The notes beneath the pieces are model-generated. The model saw only the letters and a program-made list of their open reading frames with translations, did not search any database and was not told where the DNA came from. The position numbers were made by a program, and so were the translations under genes. From Ligustrum vulgare (lineage: Eukaryota; Streptophyta; Magnoliopsida; Lamiales; Oleaceae), in assembly GCA_963555705.1 (NCBI GenBank), contig OY743176.1, positions 59,470,040 to 59,534,039 on the forward strand: a stretch of 64,000 nt of DNA, in the 5' to 3' direction. This document shows, piece by piece, positions 35,602 through 47,402 of this stretch (positions within the stretch are counted from its first letter, which is position 1; each line of letters starts with the position of its first letter).

Positions 35602-36484
35602 TTTGTTGGAAGACAACTAAAATAATTAACATCTCCAAGATATTTACTGATAACTTATGCGTTGTCCTTATTACTATACCTCATATTGCTAAATTCTTTG
35701 AAAAAAAGTTTCAAAATACTTGTATATCTTTTACCTTCCTCTCTATTGCCTACTCTTGACAAGCATGAAATTTGAAAACACTTTTGGTATTCAGACATTT
35801 TGAATTACACAGTTATTTCCAAATACTCTATCCTAAGTATAAGGTTATTGGCGGAATTGTTTTGTGGATTTAATCCTTCAAATGTTTCTTTTTCTTTTTT
35901 AGCTGTTATTTTAGGATAATATTTAGTAAGTAATTTGTTTCTTTTTGTCTTCCTTAGAGCGTGCTATGATGTTTTGAGAATTGTTATGGACAATGGAGCT
36001 AAGTTTTGTGAGATATGCTTCTAAATGATTTTTATGACCATGATTTTCTATGGCTTCTAACTTATTGCATTTCATCAGTAATTAAGTCGGTATGAGTTAC
36101 ATGTAGTTGCCAGTGGGAAGTTGAGAACTCAGTTTACTAAGTGAATGAAGTTCAAAGATGGCTACATGATTTCTTCCATTCAACCGGTGAAAGAATATAT
36201 TGAATATGCTATTAGACATGTCCTTAGACATGTTGTTGATATTTTTATTTGATCTAGGATTTTTATGTTGGACTTGACATTCTATTATTTTATACTATGA
36301 AATATATGATTCTCAATTGAGATAAAGGTGATTCATTGGTTCTGGGATGGGCTTAAAAGCTACTTTTATTTGATAGTAAGGATAGCAAGTTTTAAGACTT
36401 CAGAAAATCGTGTTAAAAAAAAAATAGTATGACTTGAGAAATAAGTTTGATTCCTTTTAAGTTCGGCCTAACATGCTTTATAAG
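35602..36484. other. Intergenic DNA with part of an old tandem duplication
   Basis: No gene recognised. The segment from about 36350 to 36484 has a diverged relative at about 37380-37530. Confidence 0.4.
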
Positions 36485-37195
36485 TTTTTTTTTTTTGAAA
36501 CTAAGAAGGTCAAATTTCATTCAACATCAACATTGATACAATCAATGAGAAAATTTGGGAGGTCATCTTTCCAATAACAAACATGAAAATTCAAAACTGC
36601 TTCCCTAGCAAGAACATGTGCAACCCTATTTGCTTCCCTATGAACAAAGGAAAATCTGGCTCCAAGAAAAGAGGTGAGTAGCAACATGATCCGATGAAGA
36701 ATAGCTCCTTCAGGGGCATAAAAGCTTGGATTGTTGACTGCTTTAATTGCGTTTTGACAATCAAATTCAACGACGAAGATTGGCAAGCTGTACTCAAAAG
36801 CTAGTTTCACTCCTTCCCAAATAGCCAAGCATTCGCCAATGAAAGGGACCACATTGCCCTGGATGGATTTAGAAAGTGCCTTCACCATTTTACCCGAATT
36901 GTTCCTCCAAATAACTCCTATTTCCCACCAACCATGATCTTCCTTAACTGCTACATCAACATTAATTTTACACCATTCTTCCCAGGTGGTTTCCATATAG
37001 CCAAGTGTCTCATTGTGGAATTGCATAAAACACTTTTGCCTTCGACACAACAGCGAACTCGCTTGTATTCAATGAGGTATGAGATAGCATCCCGGAGAAT
37101 AAAATCTGTATCTTTAGAGCGACCTTCAAAAATCATTTTGTTTCGATTAGACCAACAGCTCCAAAGGATTACTAGGAATTCTTCCATATCCCCGA
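36485..37195 (-). pseudogene. 5'-truncated LINE: RNase H domain and poly-A tail
   Basis: Minus strand. 36517-37050 reads WCKINVDVAVKEDHGWWEIG, VIWRNNSGKMVKALSK, GECLAIWEGVKLAFE, VVEFDCQNAIKAVN and REANRVAHVLAREAV. This is the plant LINE (L1-type) RNase H fold (RVT_3), with the usual D-E-D-H positions. Upstream sequence in another frame (36951-37187) carries the linker LWSCWSNRNKMIFEG, so there is at least one frameshift. A run of 12 T (36485-36496) is the poly-A tail. No reverse transcriptase remains. Confidence 0.85.
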
Positions 37196-37690
37196 CTGAC
37201 TCTGATTTCTGTATTGTATGGTATTCTTTAAATGCATAATGGATATTGTCATTGATTATTGTTGTGTATATTTGGAGTAAAGTGCTATTTACTTTGTGTT
37301 GGTTAGTTATTCTTAGAAAGGAGATTAGAAATATATTCTTAGCGTCTTCTTGATTTAGTTATAGTTATTCTTTGGATGTGGATTTTGCTTAATTTTATTT
37401 TTTTGTAGTATATAAAGCAAGTTTTATAACTTTTGATTTAGATATCATGTTTAAGACAAAGTGCAACCTGAAAAATAAGTTCGATTACTTTTAAATGCAG
37501 GCAGCCAGACATATAAGTGAAGAAATCATTTTATCTAATTATATAATTTGTGGTTTTCATAAAATGTAAAATAGATACTGTAATTGATTTGAAATAATTT
37601 ATTGTATAGTGTATTTGGAGTAAAGTGCTTCTTAATTTCTGTTGGTTAGTTATTCTAAGACAGAAGCATAGAAACGTATTCTTAGCATCG
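37196..37690. repeat. Diverged tandem duplication interrupted by the LINE
   Basis: GTATATTTGGAGTAAAGTGC and TTGGTTAGTTATTCT around 37264-37320 recur around 37606-37660. AAATAAGTTCGATTACTTTT at 37472 matches AAATAAGTTTGATTCCTTTT at 36440. Removing the LINE gives two neighbouring copies of about 0.3 kb. Confidence 0.6.
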
Positions 37691-37949
37691 CCTGCATTTG
37701 GCTTTCTGAAATAAACAAACATATGACAATGTTTCTAAATATTTACATAGACAATAGTAAATAAGTTGCAATGTGATTGCTGAAATATTAGCTTGTTTGA
37801 TCTTGTAAAACACCGATTTCTAATATTTGGAATATAATGTATTCGTTTTATAGTTTACTTCATTTATGTAATTTCATTTTAATGAATTTCTTTGCTACAT
37901 TATACATTGACAATGATGTTTTCATTTTTTTTTTTTTTGCTTCGATCAG

Positions 37950-38052
37950 TTTGATAGCGTATATGGATGCTGTAACTCTCTCCATTATGGACTGGTGAGG
38001 GCTATTGATGAATTCCGCAGGATTATGGACTACAAGAACAACATTCACAATA
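37950..38052 (+). pseudogene. Possible exon remnant, S-adenosylhomocysteinase-like
   Basis: After a T-rich tract and CGATCAG, the frame reads FDSVYGCCNSLHYGLVRAID. It resembles the S-adenosylhomocysteinase motif [20 protein letters not shown] at 12 of 20 positions. The frame then continues into unrelated sequence. It may be chance or a very old gene fragment. Confidence 0.25.
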
Positions 38053-38673
38053 TGCCGATTATTAACCATTTTCATCACAATGTGATAACTTCTTTCATTT
38101 ATTTTCACCTCCATATTATATTTACATGTATTACTGGGTGGTTCATCTTTGTTTACAATATAATGTACATTTTTTTTACCACAATGAAGCAGCTGTACGC
38201 AATTATAATTATGGCTGATAGTCTCTAGTATACGAAATTCAGGGATTATTGTAAGGTGAACTTAGTTTCTTTTTTATCTTCTTACTTTTTATTTTTTATT
38301 TAGTATATTTCTTCGGTTTCTCTTAGTATATTTTTAGGAAAGTTTGAACTATTTCTCAGCCAGAAATTGGTCTTTGTATATACAATATTGCCAAGCTTAT
38401 GAGCCATCCTAATTGCATTGCGAATTCTTACTCCTTTTATTCATGTGAGAAAATAGTTAATCTTCGAGTTTACGCTTCCCTGTAAGACTTATTTTGTAGT
38501 TGAATTTGTGATTGATTAGTTTAGAATGGGCTTTCATCGCTTATTTTATGAATCCAAGAATAAATCTCTTTCAGACAACTTAAAGAAATGCAATATATTG
38601 TACTAGGGAGTATTTACGTTGATTTCATCTGAAGTCTTTTACATTTTTCTTAATTGCTCCTAAGCTATAATTT

Positions 38674-38770
38674 GGATCTGACGACATGGACAATGTTGAC
38701 AAGGCATACAAGGTTGTTACAGACCACTTTAGAACACTTTCATTTACCATTGTTGATGGCTTTTCCCCGG
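38674..38770 (+). pseudogene. Alanyl-tRNA synthetase exon remnant
   Basis: The frame reads [33 protein letters not shown], and then a GTACAT splice-donor-like site at 38771. Plant alanyl-tRNA synthetases carry GPDDVDKVDMAYR and VVADHIRTLSFAIADG here, in the catalytic half before the NEGREYVLRR motif. The next exon is not found, and a hAT-like element begins 80 bp later. It is a lone fragment and not a working gene. Confidence 0.8.
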
Positions 38771-38851
38771 GTACATTACTAAAATCATTCGGTTATTAAT
38801 TTATTACCTTAAGTTCTTGTGTCATTATTAATTGCATTTTATAGTAGAACG

Positions 38852-39973
38852 TAGAGGTGTCAATCCGGGTGGTCCGGGCCGGTCGGCCCGCCAACATAAA
38901 GCCCGGTAACGGCCCGCTTGAAAAAGCCCACCCGCTGTGGGCTCCGGGCCGGTTACGGGTCAGCCCAAAAATTTCGAATTACAACTCAGGCCCGTCCGCA
39001 AGCCCATGCGGGTCGCGGGTCGTTCTTATTTGGCCCGCATGAATAAAAATATAGATTTTTTCATATTTATAACAATTTTTTAATCAAATTTCTAAATACA
39101 AAATGATTAAAATGATAAATTTATATTTATACCATAAAATATTTACATAGAATTTAAATTTAAATTTTATGTTACATGAATTACTTCTAAATTTGTAAAT
39201 TTAAATAAAACATAAACAAATAACAGTTAAATATTAAATGTATTTCTAATTACTATTATCAAAAAATATTACGTTTTATAGCTATTAGGGAGAAAAAATA
39301 AGATTTTTATTTAAAAGTTGTAGTAGAGTTTGTAGAAGAAGAGAGATTTTCAATGTTACCATATTTAATAAAAACAGGTTTTTCTAAATTTGCAAATTCA
39401 AATAAAATATAAACAAATAAAAATTAAATATTAAATGTATTTCTAATTACTATTATCAAAGAACATTACCTTTTATAACTATTAGGTAGAAAAAAAATAA
39501 GATTTTGATTTAAAAGTTGTATTAGAGTTTGTAGAAGAAGAGAGATTTTCAATGTTACCATATTTAATAAAAACAGGTTTTTCTAAATTTGTAAATTCAA
39601 ATAAAACATAAACAAATAACAATTAAATATTAAATGTATTTCTAATTACTATTATCAAAGAACATTACGTTTTATAGCTATTAGGGAGAAAAAATAAGAT
39701 TTTGATTTAAAAGTTATATTAGAGTTTGTAGAAGAAGAAAGATTTTCAATGTTACCTTATTTAATAAAAACACTTTTTTATTTTTATATATATATATTTT
39801 TTTCACGGGTCAGCGGGTTAATCGCGGCCCACGAATGCTTGACTCGCGAAACCCGCTGTTCACAACTTCTTAACCCATGAACCGCCCGCAGGGTCACGGG
39901 TTGGCCCGCTGTCCCGAATCGATCCGGGCCGATTTTCACTGGTCTAGTCGGTCCGTCCGTCTTGACACCTCTA
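38852..39973. mobile_element. Non-autonomous hAT-like element with triple repeat
   Basis: Perfect 12-bp ends TAGAGGTGTCAA / TTGACACCTCTA and a perfect 8-bp target duplication GTAGAACG (38844-38851 and 39974-39981). GC-rich subterminal sequence (CCGGGCCGG, GGCCCGC) flanks an AT-rich core made of three tandem units. No transposase. Confidence 0.93.
39185..39777. repeat. Three tandem units of about 198 bp
   Basis: Units start TTCTAAATTTG at 39185, 39382 and 39581 (spacing 197 and 199). Each contains TAATTACTATTATCAAAGAA or a close variant and GAGTTTGTAGAAGAAGA. The units are very similar, which suggests recent or homogenised amplification. Confidence 0.92.
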
Positions 39974-40209
39974 GTAGAACGTCTATGAACCTTGTCACTT
40001 TTACCTTCGACAACTACATTAAGACTTCTGTTTAGTTGGAAAATGTTAATGCATAACTGCATGTTTATGCTATATGCAAATGCTTAGTTCTGATCATGTA
40101 GTTGCTTATAAATTAAGAAATAAATTTATCTTTATTTTCGGACTAGTACAAAAAGAGTTGGAATGGGCAAAGGTTATTTTTATTGAAGACCTCGACGCAC
40201 TACAATAAA

Positions 40210-40610
40210 AACAGCTTACAGCAACACGCAAAAAATGTTGCAAAAGGCCTTTTGCAGTGTTCATATGCATGTTGTAAATTTAAGTGTTGCCAAAGAGGGA
40301 AAGGATACAGCAACGTTCATTGCGTGTTGCAAAAGATGAATTGCACGTTGCGGTAGACATTTGACAACGTTCATTGTGCGTTAGGGTTGATACTTTTGGT
40401 AACGTTCAATGTGTGTTGTGGAAGACCTTTGACAAAGTTCTTTGCGTGTTGTAGTTGATACTTTTAGCAACGTTCTTTGTGCATTGCGGTAGATATCTTT
40501 TTTAACAACATTCATTGCGCGTTGCGGTTGATACCTTTAGTAACATTCATTGCGCGTTGTGATTGATACTTTTAGCAACGTTCATTGCGCATTGCGATTG
40601 ATGTTTTACC
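40210..40610. repeat. Subterminal array of CACTA element A
   Basis: Eight units with the core AACGTTCATTGCGCGTTGCG, spaced about 37-45 bp and joined by GGTTGATACTTTTAG-type linkers. Such arrays bind the transposase-associated factor in plant CACTA elements. Confidence 0.85.
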
Positions 40611-41319
40611 ATTTTTTTTTTCAATTTTTCCCAAATTATTATAGATAATTCCACTTGATAATCAACAAATTTCTCAAACATATACTTAATATATAAAATA
40701 GAAAACATATACTTTACAAATAAATCAATCGATCACAAAAAGATCAAACATTTTAAAGCAAATTAGATCAAATATATTTTAATACAAAACAAAAAGTAAG
40801 GTTCTTTGTTGTTCCAAATTGATTTACAATGACATCACCAATATTAATTCAAGCATTTAAAGCCGTGAAAACTTCATTCTTCATTGGTCGAAACGACTTC
40901 AATGCATCCAAAAAACAATCTAACTCGAAATGTATCACAAAACCTATGAATCAAATAGAGTAATGATTAAGTAATATAAACCTAAAAATCAATCCTATAT
41001 TTAGTAATCTATATATAAATTACAATCTTAAACTCCAATACAAGATATAACTTAAAAAATATGAATATATAGTTCAAAATTGATAAATTACGATCTTAAA
41101 CTCCAATACATGATATAACCCATTAAAAAATTAATACAAATATGATGCAAAAATTGCTTTAAATAGTTTATTATGCACACACTTAATACAGATAGAGTTC
41201 CAACATGTATGTTATATACCGATCTGAAGTGGAAAACAAAATAAGCAGTCAAACAGTCAATGGTCAAATGGTTACTCCAAATTGACGAAGCGGCCCATGG
41301 TATTTCAAATCAAAAACCT
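40611..41319. other. AT-rich interior of element A
   Basis: Contains two similar stretches (AATCTTAAACTCCAATACA near 41025 and 41092). No coding. Confidence 0.45.
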
Positions 41320-41515
41320 AACAGTACTACCGAGGTCCTGTATCATGACTGATGTGGATTGTTATAACCGAGGTGATTTAGTTACCGAGGTGAATTGGTG
41401 TGACCGAGGTGAATTGTCTGGACCGAGGTGATTTATGCTTACGAGGTGAATTTGCGTGGCCGATGTGAATTGTAAGAGCCGAGGTGATTTAAGTGACCGA
41501 GGTGAATGAATACGA
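41320..41515 (+). repeat. 19-20 bp minisatellite, ACCGAGGTGAATT core
   Basis: About nine imperfect units (ACCGAGGTGAATTGGTGTG, ACCGAGGTGATTTAGTT and similar) follow one another in register. They lie about 200 bp upstream of a TATA box. Confidence 0.85.
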
Positions 41516-41699
41516 GATGACCTCATTGGCCATGGACGAAGAAGATATAAAAAGTATGCAGCACTGTCAAATCAGCCGTATTACGTATCAGTAATCATCA
41601 TTATCTGTAATATGTCAGTATAATCATTTGATGTATGTCTGTCAGTAGGGTCAATCACTATTGTCAATCACTTCCTGCAGAAGTGATATATTGTAATGA

Positions 41700-41760
41700 T
41701 TATGTTTAACCTTCTCAGCTACTATAAATAGAAGGATTAAATGCTCATTTAAGGGCATGT
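41700..41760 (+). promoter_or_regulatory. TATA box in an LTR-like region
   Basis: CTACTATAAATAGAAGGATTA at about 41720-41740 is a strong plant TATA context. With the upstream repeat and downstream leader-like sequence it looks like the U3/R part of a retrotransposon LTR. I could not fix LTR ends or a target duplication. Confidence 0.5.
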
Positions 41761-41989
41761 GATATTGAAAAACTCTATCAACTTTTGTCATTTGAATATC
41801 GTAAACCGACCTGAACGTCAGATCAGCACTGAACTAGACGTGGATTTGTTTAATCATTGCGCTAGTTCACTATTGATCCGATTCACCGCATATACCATAT
41901 CCATTTTCGTATTATACTCAAATTCTATTACTTTGAGGAGTATTTGAACTGTTATTGTTAATCACAAAAATCCAAATATCCTAGTCACC

Positions 41990-43642
41990 CATACATAGCA
42001 GATCTTCAAAGACAACATCCCTTTAATTTATTTGACTAGCTTAAGTACAAAAAGTACGTCAACACTGTATGTTTACCTTTTTTGTGTACATAATCAAATA
42101 ATTATGATGAATAATTGACACAACTAATTTCATGGGTCAAAATCCCCAATAAGGTACATAGCTGAACTATAATAATAACCAAGTCATTATTTTTTGTTTT
42201 ACAATATTGCCATCTTACTAACTTCTTAGAGTTCAAATTTTATTTTTCTTACTTGTAAGCAACCAAACCAAAAAAGAAACTATAAAAAGAATTTTTTTTT
42301 ACCAGAGCCAGCATTTCAATAAGATAAATGCACTTTTCCTTTGGCTTGACAAGCTCAAAATCTATCTATAGTCGAATTGGTCTCAAAGAGAGTATCCATT
42401 TAGGCTAGGCTACCATTAGGCATGCTTGACCTGCACAAGTGTAAATAAAATCTGGTAACACCTCCATTAATTTAGCTTCTAATGAATTTTCATCCTTTAG
42501 AAACTGATGTTTCTCTTTGAAAAAGTTAATATCTAACATTAGAAGAATGGCTTGAAAAAATGACACAACCACCTTTGCTACAGTATACACTCCTGAAGCA
42601 CTATAAAGTTCATACACCGTCCTTCAATTGAAATGATCACTATCAAAATCATTTATGAAGATATAGATCAATGACAACAAGAAATGTATTAATATTTTCT
42701 ATTTTTTGGTAAATGGAAGTAATTAATGGAATTGTATAAAAATTAAAACTTGTTTCCACAACATTACAACTCCTAATACTTAAAGAGATTGATAAGCTAA
42801 ACTGATTACATACAAGTCCTTATCATGACATATCTACCAAAAAAGTGACCCACAATTCAAATGATACACATAGTTTATACTTTACACTGGTACTAAAAAA
42901 ATGGCAAATGAATCCAAGGCCTACTCCATATGTAAGATTCTACAATATCTAACATGATTAATGAAAATTTAAAGCTTCATAATTGTCATATCTGAAAAAA
43001 CTTCACAGAGAAAGGACATCTAGCACAATTTTAAAACAATAATTGGTCATTAATTTTGTCCTCAAAAACATCTACTCAAATATAGATGATGACAACTAAT
43101 TCTTATCAACACAATGTCGAAAGGTAGGAATACCCAAATGATAACAATATGTGCACATACCTAAAGGGCTTGAAACTCCACAGAAATTCACTATGGGTGG
43201 AATTAATATCTAACGTAAAGAACATAATATATATCAGAATACACTTGCCAAATAAGTTATACCACAAGTCCCTCTAATGGTAAGAAAAAACGAAATTATA
43301 GATACAATTACTTTCAACATTATAGAAATCTGTCAAAAATCAAATTTTCCCTAATGGAATTCTCAAATCTCAATCAACATACTGAAAGTAAATGTTCACC
43401 AAAAGTTTCTATTAAAAAGAAAGGAATGTTATTACAAAATACGCAGAAGTTGAGTGTGAAGCTCCAGAAGTTGGATCAATGAATTTAACTCTCGCCTAAA
43501 AATTCATCAACACAGAGATATAAATGGAAAAATTGACATTATTAGCAGGAACATATTCAACAAATAACTAAAGGATTTTAGAGATTCCAATGGATCCATT
43601 AGGTTTTTTTAAGATTATTTGCACACATTCATGTATAGTGAG
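41990..43642. other. Element A interior with one exon-like frame
   Basis: On the minus strand 42405-42627 reads YELYSASGVYTVAKVVVSFF and continues open to ACLMVA. It starts after a possible acceptor (TTGAAG|GACG) and contains a possible donor (GTGCAG|GTCAAG). The protein family is not recognised. It could be a captured host exon, but no second exon was found. Confidence 0.3.
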
Positions 43643-43750
43643 TGATGGGTGTCGAATCCAACAAATAATAATGTTTTCTTGCTCTCATAAAAATAAATTA
43701 TAACAGTGGTGAGCAAGGTCGAATTCACAGAGATTTGTTAGATTGGGGGT
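43643..43750 (-). repeat. Athila 3' LTR remnant
   Basis: TGATGGGTGTCGAATCCAAC and about 105 bp match the 5' LTR from 47403. The two then diverge completely, so the rest of this LTR was lost or replaced. Confidence 0.7.
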
Positions 43751-43949
43751 CGGCTTTACAAAACTTTTTTTTTTAAAACTGATGATGGTGATGAACTTGA
43801 AGATCTCTTGTTCGTTTTTATACCGCCACCCACTGAGTGGTATCCATAACACAATAGATGGAAAAAGCAAGAGAGAAAAAAGTGCAGAGCGTGTGTCAAA
43901 GGAGAGGAAAATCGTCCACTTTTGAGCAGTTGGTTTTAAAGTAAGAAAG

Positions 43950-44620
43950 CAACTTAAATGGCATTCTTTGGTGATACCATGCTCGTGGTGAGTGGAGATT
44001 GGAGTTCCAGCAGTGCGTTTGAGTTTTTCTGTGAGAAGGAGAGGACGGCGGCATTTGGGGGAGGGTGCAAGCTATTGAAGCGGCTGAGGTGGGTCTGTGC
44101 TGTGGAGCTGTGGTTGAAGGTGTGGATGAGAGAGAGGGAGAAGAGGTCGTAGGCGGTGGTTGCTTGAAGATGAAGAAGGAGGTTGATGGGTGAGGCTGAT
44201 GACACAGTGTGTTAGTGTAGAGAGAGGTTGAGTCGGAGATGGAAGCAGGAGGTAGCGGCGGTAATGGAAGGTTAGGGTTCTGGTGAGCGAGGGAGAAGGG
44301 GAGGCTGCAGTTTCGAATGGGGGAGGCGAGCGACAGGTTGGTTGTAAGTGCAGAGGTCGCATCGGGTGAAGGTCGAGAGGAAGAGAAGGCGCAGCGGTTT
44401 ATGACCGGTGGTGGTTTGGTTAAGATATTGGGTTGTTGAAGCTGTGAAGAAGATGAAGGTGAGGATTGGAGAAGATGACGGTGGTATGCCTGGTGGCGTG
44501 TGGTTGAGGGAGAAAGAGAGAGATGAAGGTTTGGTTGAGGAAGATGAAGGGGAGGGAGGCGGTTTGAATCTGAATAGGGTTTGATTTTGAATTTTTTATT
44601 TTTATTTTTTTAGAGACCTT
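43950..44620. other. GA- and GGT-rich low-complexity stretch
   Basis: The plus strand is purine-rich with GAGAGAGA and GGTGG tracts. Open frames on both strands are compositional. It resembles a 5' UTR or promoter-type sequence but shows no gene structure I can support. Confidence 0.4.
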
Positions 44621-45049
44621 GTAATCCGAGCTACACTTTGGGTAAGGCGTGGGCACGCCTTATTCCAAGTTTTTCTTCAATATTTGAATCAATTGCTTTC
44701 TCCATAGAGCGTGCCCACGTCCTAATGAAGATTCATATCTGCCCAAAAATCAAAACAAGGTCAATTTCACTTCAAAAATTATGGAATCATAGAATAGATA
44801 ATAGTGAATAAATAAAAAACAAAAATAAAAAATTGATTGCTAAAATTAAAGAAAAATTCGAGTTGCCTCCTGGAAGCGCCTTTCTTTTACGTCTTTGGCT
44901 AGACTCATTTTTTTTCTTTCTTCAATCGGGATCGATTGGACTCCCAATGCCCAATTTTGTCATGTTCTCCATCTGGTGACCTTCATAGAAAGGTTTATGT
45001 CTATAACAATCAACTTTGCGATGCTTGTTATTGTCAACTTTTTAAGCCA

Positions 45050-47308
45050 TCATTTCCACCAAGTTGGAACATTCTGTACTAAGCAATCAACAACATCAAT
45101 AAAATAGACAAAATTAACAACTTTAGGACAATTTATGGCATCATAAATGTTAAACTTAATAATTTCATCATCAAATTCCATCGTGAATGTACCATTAGGC
45201 ACATCAATTTTTGTCCTAGATGTTTTCAAAAATGGTCTTCCTTGAAGAATTAGTGTAGAATTAGAAGAAAAATCTTCGTCCATATTAAGTACATAAAAAT
45301 CAGCAGGAAAAACCCACTCATTTACTTGTACTAAAACATCCTCTAAGACTCCTTCAGGATAAACATTAGACATATCAGCAAGTTGCAAAATCACACCCGT
45401 TTCTTTTAATTGACCAACATTCAAAGACGAATAAACAGACATGGGCATGATATTTATTGAAGCTCCTAGATCTAACATTGCTTTCTCAATTCTTACTTTA
45501 CCAATTTTGCAAGGGATAGTGAAAATACTTGGGTCCTTGCATTTAGGAGGTAATTTCTTTTGGAGGACAGCTGAAACGTTTTCTCTCATACTTACCTTTT
45601 CATTGCATTTCAACTTCCTCTTGTTGGTACACAACTCCTTGAGAAACTTAGCATAACGAGGTACTTGTTTAATTGCATCAAGTAAGGAAATATTTACCTC
45701 AATTTTACGAAAAGTTTCAAGAATTTCCTTCTCATCTTCCTCCTTCTTGGATCTAATCAATCTTGTAGGGAACGGAGGAGTTGTCACATAAACTTTCGGT
45801 GGTTCTCTTTTGAGGCTTTGAGATTGGTCAGATTGAGGTTGAGGAATTACTTCATTTTCAATTTCTTCCCCTAAGTTGCCTTGCTTCATCTTGCTTGGTT
45901 CTTTCAATTCCTTCCCACTTCTCAAGGTAATTGCACTAACATTTTGTTTTGGGTTGACAATAGTTTGGGAAGTCAATTTACCTTGAGATTCCAGTCTGCT
46001 CATAGTTGATGCCAACTGACTCACTTGAGTCTCCAAATTCTTAATGCCTGTCCTCGTCTCCTGTTGAAATTGTTGTGTATTAATTGCAAGTGATTTAACA
46101 ATTTCTTCTAGAGACATATCTGAACTTGAAGATAGTTGTTGCGGTTGAGGTGTAGGCAGTCTAGGCTGGAATTGTTGGAACTGTTAGAATTGCGGCCTGG
46201 TCTGATAACTAAAGTTGGGATGATCCCTCCATCCTGGGTTATAAGTATTTGAATAAGGATCATACTTCGGTTGAGGTGGGCCTGGAAATCTCCCAACTGC
46301 ATTAGCTTGCTCAAATGAATCTTCTTGAAGAGTTAGGCATGTGTCTGTTGGATGACTAGTGGCAGCACAAATTCCACATGCTTTAACCTGTTGTATATTT
46401 CTTGCAGCCATTTGTTGAACAAGAGAGGTTAGATTTGCTATTTGATTTTCAAGAGAAGATACATTTACCTCATTCACCATTTTTACTGGAGTGTCTTGTC
46501 TGAATCTAAACTGCTGTATGTTAGCAGCCATGATGGAGATCAAATCCCTAGCGGCAGTTGGAGTTTTATTCACTATAACTCCTTCGCTAGCTGCATCCAT
46601 CATCTTCCTCTCCATTGGTAACAATCCCTCATAGAAGTATTGGAATAATTGTTCAGAAATTCCATGTTGAGGACAGCTTGCGCACAATTGTTTAAACCTT
46701 TCCCAATATTCATGCAAGGTTTCAGTATCTCTCTGTTTAATTCCGCATACCTCTCTTCTGATATTTGCAGCTCTTGAAGCTGGGAAAAATTTATCAAGAA
46801 ATAATCTGACCATCCCTGTCCATGTAGCTACAGAACCTGGTGGTAGATAGAACAGCCAATATTTGGCCTTGTCAGCTAATGAAAATGGTAAAGCCCACAA
46901 CTTGATTTGCTCTTCAGTCACTCCTTGTGATTTCGTACTTGAACACACCATGAGGAATTCTTTCAGATGTTTGTAGGGGTCTTCATTCTCAAGTACATAG
47001 AATTTGGGTAGCAAATGGATCAGTTAGATTTCAATTCAAATCCCACGTCTAAGACCGGATACTGAATGCAAAGCGGCTGTTGATTTTTATTTGGTGCAGC
47101 CAACTCCCTTAAAGTTCTTTCATTATTGGCCATTGCTTTCTCTTGCTATGTTTCATAATCACTAGAAGAATCAGTTGTTGAATATGCAGGGTCAGCTGCT
47201 AGATTCAATCTGGTTTGTTTGCGCAACTTAGCTTCTTTCCTCAATTTTTGAGCTGTCTTCTCACTTTCAGGGTCGTACTGCAATTCACCTGTACGAGAAC
47301 AACGGGGC
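45050..47308 (-). pseudogene. Athila-type gag and retropepsin, broken
   Basis: Start MPRCSRTGELQYDPE at 47308, with stops near 47146 and 47020. The gag core (46184-47014) reads HLKEFLMVCSSTKSQGVTEE, FSLADKAKYWLFYLPPGS, ETLHEYWERFKQLCASCPQH and a zinc knuckle CGICAATSHPTDTC. After a stop at about 46184 the frame resumes (45050-46117) with SAITLRSGKELKEPS, typical of Athila/Tat elements, and a retropepsin with AMLDLGASINIMPMSVYSSL and LILQGRPFLKTSRTKIDVPN. It ends before reverse transcriptase. Confidence 0.9.
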
Positions 47309-47380
47309 ATAAAAGAAAGAAATAAATAAATAAAAGAAATAAAAAAAGTAAATGAAAAATTAAATCTGATTAACACCAAT

Positions 47381-47397
47381 CCCCTGCAACGGCGCCA
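47381..47397 (-). other. Primer binding site, Asp-tRNA type
   Basis: The minus strand reads TGGCGCCGTTGCAGGGG, close to the Athila-group site TGGCGCCGTTGCCGGGG. It lies five bases from the LTR. Confidence 0.8.
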
Positions 47398-47402
47398 AAA
47401 TT

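Noticed and set aside
40140..40197. Frame reading KELEWAKVIFIEDLD just before CACTA element A
   Set aside because: It resembles an ATPase Walker B-type string, but it is too short and lacks a second supporting motif.
40210..40610. CRISPR-like array
   Set aside because: Units are degenerate, have no true spacers, and sit at a CACTA end in a plant genome.
43954..44656. Ser/Leu/Pro-rich open frames on both strands
   Set aside because: Compositional frames in a GA-rich tract; no start context, domain or splice pattern supports them.
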